Positions 52,878 through 59,756 of a DNA stretch of 64,000 nt are shown here, piece after piece. The stretch spans positions 62,001 through 126,000 of the forward strand of contig JANMHJ010000021.1 in NCBI GenBank assembly GCA_031375105.1. The letters run 5' to 3'. Each line of letters begins with the position of its first letter. Within the stretch, counting starts at the first letter, position 1. This DNA is from JANMDU01 sp031375105. Its GTDB lineage: Bacteria > Pseudomonadota > Gammaproteobacteria > Burkholderiales > Burkholderiaceae_C. The notes below the pieces were generated by a model. That model did not search any database. It saw nothing but the letters and a program-made list of their open reading frames with translations, and was not told the DNA's origin. The translations under genes and the position numbers were made by a program.

Positions 52878-53360
52878 TCAGAAAACGAGTACGACTGATC
52901 GCGTCACTGACTCTGAAACAGGGGTGCTACTGTACTTACCTGCTTGCTGCGGCAGTGTTCCGCCAACATCGTAGGTATAGACATCTGCTCCACCAATACT
53001 GCCAAATGCAGCTGAGGCAGATGCACCACTTGTTACAGTGGGCCCGGTCAAAGATAGTGAATAGTTCAGATTGTTGACTGGAAACAAGCCAAAAGATCCC
53101 ACTGCATTTGGCGCGGCAATATTCAGACCAGCAGCAACAATAGCCGTATTACGACTGCAGTTAAACGACACGCTGACAGCCGTCGCATTAACAGCCGCAC
53201 CAAACGCTGTGTAATTGCCAAAAGCAAGCGTAGGGAAGCCCGCAACAGCAATACAGGTTGATGTAAAGCTCACTGTCGCTTGGAAATTTGCGTTCAGCGA
53301 GGCAGCTTGCGCGAGCCCCGTCAGCACCCATATTCCAGTCGCTGTAATGATACGTTTCAT
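52878..53360 (-). CDS. spore coat U domain pilus subunit (CsuA/B-like), second copy
   Basis: 160 residues. Signal peptide MKRIITATGIWVLTGLAQA, then one spore-coat-U domain with N-terminal donor strand (LNANFQATVSFTSTC), FNCSRNT Cys and the terminal RSVVLVF strand. About 30-35% like the next gene by eye. A minor or adaptor subunit between the major pilin and the tip, by analogy with CsuA. Confidence 0.87.
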   Translation of the reverse strand: MKRIITATGIWVLTGLAQAASLNANFQATVSFTSTCIAVAGFPTLAFGNYTAFGAAVNATAVSVSFNCSRNTAIVAAGLNIAAPNAVGSFGLFPVNNLNYSLSLTGPTVTSGASASAAFGSIGGADVYTYDVGGTLPQQAGKYSSTPVSESVTRSVVLVF

Positions 53361-53431
53361 AGTTTAGCGCTATAACTTTCTGCCGGCCATGACATCGCTA
53401 AATGCACAGACTCAGCAGAGAAAATAGCGTC

Positions 53432-53929
53432 TTAGAACGTGATGATCAAAACGCGGTTGTCAGTATCGACTGCCGCAATAGCGCTGTTAGTGATACCAGC
53501 TTGCTGAGGAATAGTTCCGCCGACATTGACAGACACGACGTCTGGGCCGCCTATTGCGTTATTGGCTGCGGTTGCTGCATTGCCAGGGGCGTTGGTTGAT
53601 GCGCTGATCGTCAAAAAGTAATTCAAGCCGGCGGTTGAGAAATAACCTGTGTTCGCAACTGAGGATGTACTGCCAACACCGCCACCCATGGCGAAAGTTG
53701 CCACAGCGCCTGCGCCACGGCTGCACTCAAATGAAAATGTGGCCGGGGTCAGCGAGACTGCAGTACCGAACGCCGTATAGGCAGGAAACGCCAGTGTCGT
53801 CGGGTTAGATGTGCTAACTTGACAAGCAGAGGTGAAATTGACTGTTACTGCAAAGTTGGCATTCACAACTGCAGCATTTGCTGCGCCGCACAAAGCCAAA
53901 GCTGCGAGGGCTAGGGAAAGTTTTTTCAT
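53432..53929 (-). CDS. spore coat U domain pilus subunit, first gene of the pilus operon (major pilin)
   Basis: 165 residues from the ATG at 53929, which has GGAG eight bases upstream. Signal peptide MKKLSLALAALALCGAANA, then a spore-coat-U domain (VVNANFAVTVNFTSACQ ... FSFECSRGAG ... RVLIITF). As the first gene with the best ribosome site it is the probable major subunit. It starts the operon pilin, pilin, chaperone, usher, tip, the Csu (archaic chaperone-usher) arrangement used for surface attachment. Confidence 0.88.
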   Translation of the reverse strand: MKKLSLALAALALCGAANAAVVNANFAVTVNFTSACQVSTSNPTTLAFPAYTAFGTAVSLTPATFSFECSRGAGAVATFAMGGGVGSTSSVANTGYFSTAGLNYFLTISASTNAPGNAATAANNAIGGPDVVSVNVGGTIPQQAGITNSAIAAVDTDNRVLIITF

Positions 53930-54277
53930 TGAAAGCTCCAATTGATCAAAAGGGTTGTAATTGCACTTGGAAAACCCCAAGTTACTCAATAGTACTTCAG
54001 TATTCATTTACGCACATCACCAGAACTGCGGGTGTTTCGTTTGCTCACATGAATGGATGCATTATTCGTTGTTTTTCTCACGAAATTGAAACATGCAAAT
54101 ATCGAACGGGCTAATTCATCAAGATGTAACAATCACCTTGATTTGTCGCATTTCTCCTCTGAAACCACTCGTATTTTGATGGTTTGAGCTGATGCAACTA
54201 CGCTTTTGAGGAAATCCTAAAGCCGAGCCAGCTACAGGGATATTCAAGCGCACGGCGATGTCGCTGATGGCGATCTC
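53930..54277. other. 348-bp AT-rich intergenic region upstream of the pilus operon
   Basis: No convincing gene. It must hold the pilus operon promoter and the 3' end of the gene that stops at 54278. Short runs such as TTTTTCTC and ACATGCAAATATCG are seen but no clear operator or terminator. Confidence 0.6.
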
Positions 54278-54892
54278 TCACAAACCCAAAGTCGTGGCCG
54301 CAAACGATGGCGCGCTGAGGGCGAGCCATTCGTTGCTCAGCTCCCGCAAATCCACACGGCGTTTGGCTGTGTATCCAGCCACGCCCTTGCACAGCGCAGG
54401 CTGCAAGCGGTGCATCGCCCAATGTTCGCTAAGGATCAGGCTGGGGAATTCTTCGTCTGAGGCGCTCGTCACGGCGCGGGCTTCGATGATGTGGCTCCAT
54501 TGTTTGCGCCATGAGACAAAGCGGTGATGCGTGGCGATCAGCGTGTCAAAGCGCTTGGCAACGATGGTGAGCTTGCGGCCCGTTTCGCTCCACTCTTGCA
54601 GAGAAGCCTCCACGCTGCGATCGCCCAATGGCCAATCGGCAAAGTTCAGGTCAAACCAAACCATCTCGCGCCAGCCCTCTTTGGCCGCTTGCGAGATAGC
54701 ATCACGAATCAGTTGCTGAAACTGTGAGCGGCCAGCGAACGCGCCTTCGAGTAGGGCGGGCTTGAGCAGAGCAGGCTCACTGCCTGAGGCGGCTTCAGTG
54801 GATTCATCAGATGGAATGAGCCGCGCTGGCTGAGCCTTGATGGCGAGCTGGGCTGTTTCAGGAGGGTCGAAGGGCAAGGGTTCATTGGGCAT
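54278..54892 (-). CDS. hypothetical protein downstream of the JmjC hydroxylase
   Basis: 204 residues from the ATG at 54892 (MPNEPLPFDPPETAQL), overlapping the upstream gene by 11 bp. About 50 N-terminal residues are Pro/Ser-rich, followed by a compact domain with LNFADWPLGDRSVEASLQEWSETGRKLTIVAKRFDTLIATHHRFVSWRKQWSHIIEARA. No signal or membrane segment. I recall similar proteins next to cupin genes in Burkholderiales but know no function. Overlap indicates coupled translation with the hydroxylase. Confidence 0.68.
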   Translation of the reverse strand: MPNEPLPFDPPETAQLAIKAQPARLIPSDESTEAASGSEPALLKPALLEGAFAGRSQFQQLIRDAISQAAKEGWREMVWFDLNFADWPLGDRSVEASLQEWSETGRKLTIVAKRFDTLIATHHRFVSWRKQWSHIIEARAVTSASDEEFPSLILSEHWAMHRLQPALCKGVAGYTAKRRVDLRELSNEWLALSAPSFAATTLGL

Positions 54893-56012
54893 AGAGCCAT
54901 CCTTCTTTGGCAAATTCGGCCAGCGCGCTTGTCAAAGCTGGGCTGGCTGCTTTCAAATCTGTATCAAGCAGGCTACGCTCGTCTGCGAGTTTGCGCAAGA
55001 TTTTGGCATCTTGGCCTGCACAGCGGAAGCTTTGGCCGTTGATAAACATATGCTTTGCGTCGTAGCTCATTCGGGTCTTGGCACTGAGTTGCAAGCGCTG
55101 CCAAGCCTTGGCCAGGCTGCCTTCGTCAAAAAACCCGCCTGCTTTCGGATCAGTCAAGGTTTCGCCGATCAGTTGCTCCAACAATGTCTTATCTGCGAGC
55201 GCTTTGCTCACAGCTTCAAGAGCAAACGCCATCAATGCTGGCGGCAATTGGCCGGGCTGGGCAGTGGCCTCTTGCGCTTTATCTTCATAGAGCTTGGCCA
55301 GTTTGGGATCGTCTTCCATGCCATCTGCAATTTCTTCGGCCAAGCGATGCAGCAGCTCACGCGCCAGCTCGCCTGCGCGAGGAGCACGAAAGCCAATGGA
55401 ATAGGTTTGGCAGCCTGCATCGAGCGCTACGCCGTCGTGCGCATAGCGCGGCGGCAAATAGAGCATGTCGCCCGGCTCCAAAATATATTCCTGAGTGGGC
55501 TTGAAGTTCTGCAAAATTTTGAGCGGCGCGCCATCGACGAGCGTCAAATCTTTCTGAGCAGAAATCTGCCACCGCCTGCGGCCAGCCGCTTGCAGCAAAA
55601 ACACATCGTAAGAATCAAAATGCGGCCCCACGCCGCCCAGCTGCCCTGCCAGCGAAATCATCAAATCATCCAACCGCGCATCCGGCACGAAGCGAAATTG
55701 CGCCAGCAGCTCATGCACAGCCCGCACATGCAGATCCATGCCTTGCACGAGCAGCGTCCAGTCCTTCTTCTTCTTACCGGGCGGCTTGTTGATCGGCCCT
55801 TGGCTGAGCTTCCAGCCTTTGGCGGTGTGCTCGACAAGGCGAGATTCCACTTCGTCGTTAGCGGCAAGAGCCAAAAGCTCTGCCTCGTTCACCAAGGGCT
55901 TGAAATTCGGCACAGCAGCGCGAATTAAAAGAGGCTTCTTTTGCCAATATTGGCGCATAAACTGCTCAGGGCTGATGCCGCCGAGCAAAGTCAGGGGATT
56001 TTTCACATTCAT
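54882..56012 (-). CDS. JmjC/cupin ribosomal oxygenase, RoxA (YcfD)-like
   Basis: 376 residues. JmjC-type Fe(II)/2-oxoglutarate hydroxylase: MRQYWQKKPLLIR near the N-terminus, metal ligands HFDSYD (His and Asp, about residues 131-133) and the second His in YLPPRYAHDGVA (about 193), with the C-terminal winged-helix-like dimer domain. RoxA hydroxylates Arg81 of ribosomal protein L16 in E. coli. A KKKK run lies at about 76-79. Coupled to the unknown gene 54278-54892. Confidence 0.87.
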   Translation of the reverse strand: MNVKNPLTLLGGISPEQFMRQYWQKKPLLIRAAVPNFKPLVNEAELLALAANDEVESRLVEHTAKGWKLSQGPINKPPGKKKKDWTLLVQGMDLHVRAVHELLAQFRFVPDARLDDLMISLAGQLGGVGPHFDSYDVFLLQAAGRRRWQISAQKDLTLVDGAPLKILQNFKPTQEYILEPGDMLYLPPRYAHDGVALDAGCQTYSIGFRAPRAGELARELLHRLAEEIADGMEDDPKLAKLYEDKAQEATAQPGQLPPALMAFALEAVSKALADKTLLEQLIGETLTDPKAGGFFDEGSLAKAWQRLQLSAKTRMSYDAKHMFINGQSFRCAGQDAKILRKLADERSLLDTDLKAASPALTSALAEFAKEGWLYAQ

Positions 56013-56073
56013 GGGACAATTCTGCCTGAAAGCCTTCTTTCTTCATCGTTTGACTGGCAAGCTTTTAGTTTCC

Positions 56074-56237
56074 GAGCGCGAAAGACGCGAAAGTCACGCG
56101 AAAGACGCGAAAAAAAATACAAAATCGTTTGAGAACTAGGCAACAAACATTTTGCATCTCAGTTTTTTTGATTTATTTTTCAATGTCTTTCTGTCTTCTT
56201 TTGCGTCTTTCGCGTAACTTTCGCGTCTTTCGCGCTC
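56074..56237. repeat. inverted repeat of GCGAAAGACGCGAAAG units
   Basis: Left arm 56074-56112 starts GAGCGCGAAAGACGCGAAAG; right arm 56199-56237 is its reverse complement with two mismatches in 39. Each arm is itself made of repeated CGCGAAAGA units. About 86 AT-rich bases lie between. It sits between the divergent RoxA-like and SlyD-like genes. Confidence 0.88.
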
Positions 56238-56256
56238 CGTATTTGTATTCCTCATC

Positions 56257-56853
56257 ATGTCCGAAGAAACCCAACTCAACCAAGTCCAACCCCAATGCGT
56301 CGTTGCCCTCACTTGGGTGATGACTGACTCTCAAGGCGAGGAGTTGGATGTGCTCGATGAGCCTGCTGAATTTCTCGTGGGCGGCGCTGATTTGCTGGCC
56401 AAAATTGACGAAGCCTTGCAAACCAAGTTTGCAGGTGAAATGCTCAATCTGCATTTAGAGCCGCAAGATGCCTTTGGCGACTACATCGAAAAGCTCGTCT
56501 ACCTCGCCCCGCGCGACAAATTTCCCGAAGCGCTGGAAGATGGCATGCTCTTTGAAGGCCTGCCGCCCGGTTGCGACCCCACTGCCCCGAAAGATGTGTT
56601 TTTTCACGTGACTGACATTTACCCCGATCACGTCATCCTTGACGGCAACCACCCGCTGGCAGGGATGGCGCTGAATTTACGTATCAAGATCGAGGCCATC
56701 CGTGAAGCCACGATTGAAGAAATTGGCAAAGGCAGCGCGGGGGTGGGCTTTTTCAAGATGCAAGCTTCGCAATCGCAAAGCGTGGCTCCTGAAGAAGAAG
56801 ATGACGATGAGACCCTAGATGCTGCCCTTGAACTGCGTCGTCAATTGCACTGA
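56257..56853 (+). CDS. SlyD-like FKBP-type peptidyl-prolyl isomerase
   Basis: 198 residues. FKBP core (CVVALTWVMTDSQGEELDVLDEPAEFLVGGADLLAKIDEAL) with an inserted IF flap domain (about 80-135) and the return block DGNHPLAGMALNLRIKIEAIREAT (about 127-150), the order found in SlyD. Unlike E. coli SlyD it has no His/Cys-rich metal tail; it ends in an acidic stretch EEEDDDET. Folding helper of the cytosol. Confidence 0.9.
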   Translation: MSEETQLNQVQPQCVVALTWVMTDSQGEELDVLDEPAEFLVGGADLLAKIDEALQTKFAGEMLNLHLEPQDAFGDYIEKLVYLAPRDKFPEALEDGMLFEGLPPGCDPTAPKDVFFHVTDIYPDHVILDGNHPLAGMALNLRIKIEAIREATIEEIGKGSAGVGFFKMQASQSQSVAPEEEDDDETLDAALELRRQLH

Positions 56854-56856
56854 TTT

Positions 56857-56918
56857 TTAAGTCAAATCGCCATCTACCCGTTATAGAATATGCGCCGAGT
56901 GCTCATTTATTAATAGCA
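56857..56918 (-). repeat. palindromic repeat family, copy 17 (reverse orientation)
   Basis: On the minus strand: TTGCTATTAATAAATGAGCA, CTCGGCGCA, TATTCTATAACGGGTA and GATGGCGATTTGACTTAAAA. It forms the leader of the ABC exporter gene, whose ATG is seven bases further on without a visible ribosome site. Confidence 0.88.
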
Positions 56919-56925
56919 ATTATCT

Positions 56926-58719
56926 ATGAGCAACCCTCCTCCTGCCCCCGGCAAGCCGCAATCCTTGAGCGGCCTGATTCCTTTCCTCAAACCCTACCGT
57001 AGCCGCATCGCACTTGCAGGGTTGTTCCTCGTATTAGCGGCAGTGGCCACGCTAGCATTTCCTTGGGCGCTGCGGGTGTTGATCGATGGCGGCTTACAGG
57101 CGGGCGGGTCAGCGCAAGACAAAGGAGCTCAGTTGCTGGCGCTGCGTGGGCATTTCTTTGATTTGTTTTTAGTGGCCGTGGCGCTGGGGCTGTTTAGTGC
57201 AGCGCGGTTTTTTACCGTGAGCTGGCTGGGCGAGCGCATCACGGCGGATTTGCGCAATGCGGTATATGCCAAGGTGCTGCGCCAAAGCCCGGAGTTTTTT
57301 GAGACGACGCAAACAGGCGAAGTGCTCTCAAGGCTCACGGCGGATACCACGCTGGTGCAAACCGTGGTGGGCTCCTCGCTCTCAATGGGGCTGCGCAATG
57401 CGGTGATGGGCATCGGGGCGCTGGCGATGCTGGTCTGGACGAACCCAAAAGTGATGGCCACCGTGCTGGGCATTTTGATTCTGATCGTGCTGCCTGTGCT
57501 GATCGTGGGGCGGCGCGTGCGCAAGCTCTCGCGGGCGAGCCAAGATCGCGTGGCCGATTCGAGCGCGATTGCTGCCGAGGTGCTGAATGCGATTCCCGTG
57601 GTGCAAAGCTACACCGCAGAAGGCCGTGAATCGCAGCGCTTTGATGTGTCCACTGACAATGCTTTTCGCGTGGCGATTCGTCGCACCACGATGCGCTCCG
57701 CGCTGGTGGCCTTCATCATCATCGCCACATCAGCAGCCCTGCTCTGGGGCTTGTTTCAGGGCACGCAAGCCGTGATCGCCGGCAAGATCAGCGCGGGGCA
57801 TTTGGGGCAAACCGTGGTGTATGTGATCATCTTGGCCAGCGCGTTTGCAGTGCTCGGCGAGGTGTATGGCGATTTGCTGCGCGCTGCGGGCGCGACCGAG
57901 CGGTTGATGGAGCTTTTACATGCGCCTGAGCGCATCTTTTCTAAGCGAAATCTGCCTCTACCCGTTATAGAATCAGCGCAGTATGCTATTGAATTCATAG
58001 CGACTACATTTCACTATCCTTCCCGCCCTAACCTGCCTTCGATGCAGGATTTCAGCTTGCAACTGCAGCGCGGTGAGACGCTGGCCTTGGTGGGCGAGAG
58101 CGGCGCTGGCAAGACGACTGTGTTTCAGTTACTCCAGCGTTTTTACGAACCACAGCAAGGCAGCATCCAGCTTTTTGGCGCACCCATCGAAGAGCTGTCT
58201 TTGCAGGCGCTGCGCGGCGCAATTGCGGTGGTGCCGCAAGATGCTGTGATCTTCTCTAGCAGCGCGTTAGAAAATATCCGCTACGGCAAGCCCGATGCCA
58301 GTGACAGCGAAGTCAAGCAAGCCGCCAAGGATGCTTTCGCAGACGAATTCATCAGCCAGCTCCCCGAGGGCTACGACACCTTTCTGGGCGAGCGCGGCGT
58401 GCGCCTCTCCGGTGGCCAAAAGCAGCGCATCGCCATTGCCCGCGCCATGCTGAAAAACGCCCCCATCCTCCTGTTAGACGAAGCCACCAGTGCTCTCGAC
58501 GCGCAGAGCGAACACATGGTGCAAGCCGCCCTAGAACGCGCCATGCAAGGCCGCACCACACTCGTCATCGCCCACCGCCTGGCTACGATTCAAAAAGCTG
58601 ACCGCATTGTCGTGCTCGACAAAGGACGTATTGTGGAAATTGGTAAGCATGATGAGTTGGTCGCTCGTGCGGGCGTGTATGCGAAGTTGGCGGCTTTGCA
58701 GTTTGGGGCTGCTACGTAA
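56926..58719 (+). CDS. ABC exporter, fused membrane and ATPase domains (MsbA-like)
   Basis: 597 residues. Six membrane segments (about residues 25-320), then the ATPase: Walker A GESGAGKTT (about 390), Q-loop VVPQDAVIF, signature LSGGQKQRIAIARAML, Walker B ILLLDEATSALD, switch VIAHRL. Homodimeric exporter of lipids or drugs. The linker at about residues 339-358 is encoded by repeat copy 18. There is no ribosome site at the ATG, which follows repeat copy 17. Confidence 0.92.
   Translation: MSNPPPAPGKPQSLSGLIPFLKPYRSRIALAGLFLVLAAVATLAFPWALRVLIDGGLQAGGSAQDKGAQLLALRGHFFDLFLVAVALGLFSAARFFTVSWLGERITADLRNAVYAKVLRQSPEFFETTQTGEVLSRLTADTTLVQTVVGSSLSMGLRNAVMGIGALAMLVWTNPKVMATVLGILILIVLPVLIVGRRVRKLSRASQDRVADSSAIAAEVLNAIPVVQSYTAEGRESQRFDVSTDNAFRVAIRRTTMRSALVAFIIIATSAALLWGLFQGTQAVIAGKISAGHLGQTVVYVIILASAFAVLGEVYGDLLRAAGATERLMELLHAPERIFSKRNLPLPVIESAQYAIEFIATTFHYPSRPNLPSMQDFSLQLQRGETLALVGESGAGKTTVFQLLQRFYEPQQGSIQLFGAPIEELSLQALRGAIAVVPQDAVIFSSSALENIRYGKPDASDSEVKQAAKDAFADEFISQLPEGYDTFLGERGVRLSGGQKQRIAIARAMLKNAPILLLDEATSALDAQSEHMVQAALERAMQGRTTLVIAHRLATIQKADRIVVLDKGRIVEIGKHDELVARAGVYAKLAALQFGAAT
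57942..58000 (-). repeat. palindromic repeat family, copy 18, inside the ABC exporter gene
   Basis: On the minus strand: CGCTATGAATTCAATAGCA, TACTGCGCTGA, TTCTATAACGGGTA and GAGGCAGATTTCGCTTAGAA. Complete copy, read from the other strand as SKRNLPLPVIESAQYAIEFI in the variable linker between the membrane and ATPase domains. Confidence 0.9.
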
Positions 58720-58788
58720 CCTGCCGAGTGGTCAACGCGTGTTTTGCTCGCGCACTATCGGTTCATGCGGCACTCCAGTAAACAGAAG

Positions 58789-58811
58789 CGGTGCGCTAAG
58801 CACCGTTTTTT
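58789..58811 (+). terminator. terminator of the ABC exporter gene
   Basis: CGGTGC, loop GCTAA, GCACCG, then six T. Confidence 0.9.
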
Positions 58812-58885
58812 GCTGCAACGCACCAAAATCGTGTTCACATCCTCCCCAAATTGCTGAATTCAGCGCTTTAAAGCGTTAAAAAAGC

Positions 58886-58901
58886 TGGCACAGGCTTTGC
58901 A
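58886..58901 (+). promoter_or_regulatory. sigma-54 promoter for the GntR/redox operon
   Basis: TGGCAC, five bases (AGGCT), TTGCA: GG at 58887-58888 and GC at 58899-58900 are exactly ten bases apart, as required for the -24/-12 elements. It is 31 bases from the GntR start. No sigma-54 activator gene is in the window. Confidence 0.75.
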
Positions 58902-58907
58902 TAGCAT

Positions 58908-58925
58908 AACTTGTCATAACAAGTT
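58908..58925. promoter_or_regulatory. 18-bp palindromic operator, probable GntR autoregulatory site
   Basis: AACTTG, six bases (TCATAA), CAAGTT, a perfect dyad that overlaps the start point expected for the sigma-54 promoter (about 12 bases after -12) and lies seven bases before the GntR ATG. Repression at the start site is the likely mode. Confidence 0.75.
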
Positions 58926-58931
58926 GATTCT

Positions 58932-59744
58932 ATGAAAGCCCTGCTCCAACCCTCTCGATTGCGCGCTGTTGAAAGTTTGCCTGCGATAGATGCAGTGCCA
59001 ACATTTCAGCCGAATTCACCTGTGCCTATGTATGCGCAAATCCGGGAGATCTTGCGCGCCCGCATTTTGGATGGCACTCACAGCACCCATGAGCAATTGG
59101 CTTCAGAGAGCGAAATGATGGCCACTTTTGGTGTGAGTCGGATCACGGTGCGACAAGCCCTCAATGATTTGCAAAACGAAGGCTTGATTTTCCGCATGCA
59201 TGGCAAAGGCACTTTTGTCTCCAAGCCCAAAGCCTTCCAAGATCTCGGCAAGCTGCAAGGTTTTGGGGAGGCGATGCGCCAAATGGGTTATGAGACTTAT
59301 GCCCGCGTCATCAGCATCGATGCCGTCACGCCCTCCCAACAGGTGCGAGATAAGTTGCTATTGCCCAAGCGCGCCAAAGTCACAGAGCTGCAGCGCCTGC
59401 GCTTCCTCAACCGCGAGCCGATCTCACTAGATATCACCTATGTGCCCACAGCCATTGGCAATCGCCTAGCCAAAGAAGATTTGGCCACCCGCGATGTGTT
59501 TGTGATCCTTGAAAACGACTATGGTATTGCGCTCGGCCATGCCGATCTGCAAATTGGTTCCACTTTGGCAGACGAGTATCTCGCTGAGCAACTGCGCGTG
59601 GACGCTGGCTCGCCCGTGCTGCTGATTGAGCGCACCACTTTCACCAGCGATGGCCAACCCATCGACTACGAACACCTCTATTACCGAGGCGATGCCTTGC
59701 AGTATCGCGTGCGTGTGGATCGTGTCCCACTTCATCCCGACTGA
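58932..59744 (+). CDS. GntR family regulator, HutC subfamily
   Basis: 270 residues. Winged helix at about 30-97 (PMYAQIREILRARILDGTHSTHEQLASESEMMATFGVSRITVRQALNDLQNEGLI) and a UTRA ligand-binding domain to about 265. HutC-type regulators sense small metabolites of the pathway they control. It is the first gene of the operon, 12 bases before the AprA-like flavoprotein, and probably binds the palindrome in front of it. Confidence 0.9.
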   Translation: MKALLQPSRLRAVESLPAIDAVPTFQPNSPVPMYAQIREILRARILDGTHSTHEQLASESEMMATFGVSRITVRQALNDLQNEGLIFRMHGKGTFVSKPKAFQDLGKLQGFGEAMRQMGYETYARVISIDAVTPSQQVRDKLLLPKRAKVTELQRLRFLNREPISLDITYVPTAIGNRLAKEDLATRDVFVILENDYGIALGHADLQIGSTLADEYLAEQLRVDAGSPVLLIERTTFTSDGQPIDYEHLYYRGDALQYRVRVDRVPLHPD

Positions 59745-59756
59745 AAGGAAAGCAGC

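Noticed and set aside
53930..54277. Small genes in the gap upstream of the pilus operon
   Set aside because: Frames are short, lack ribosome sites and overlap the likely promoter.
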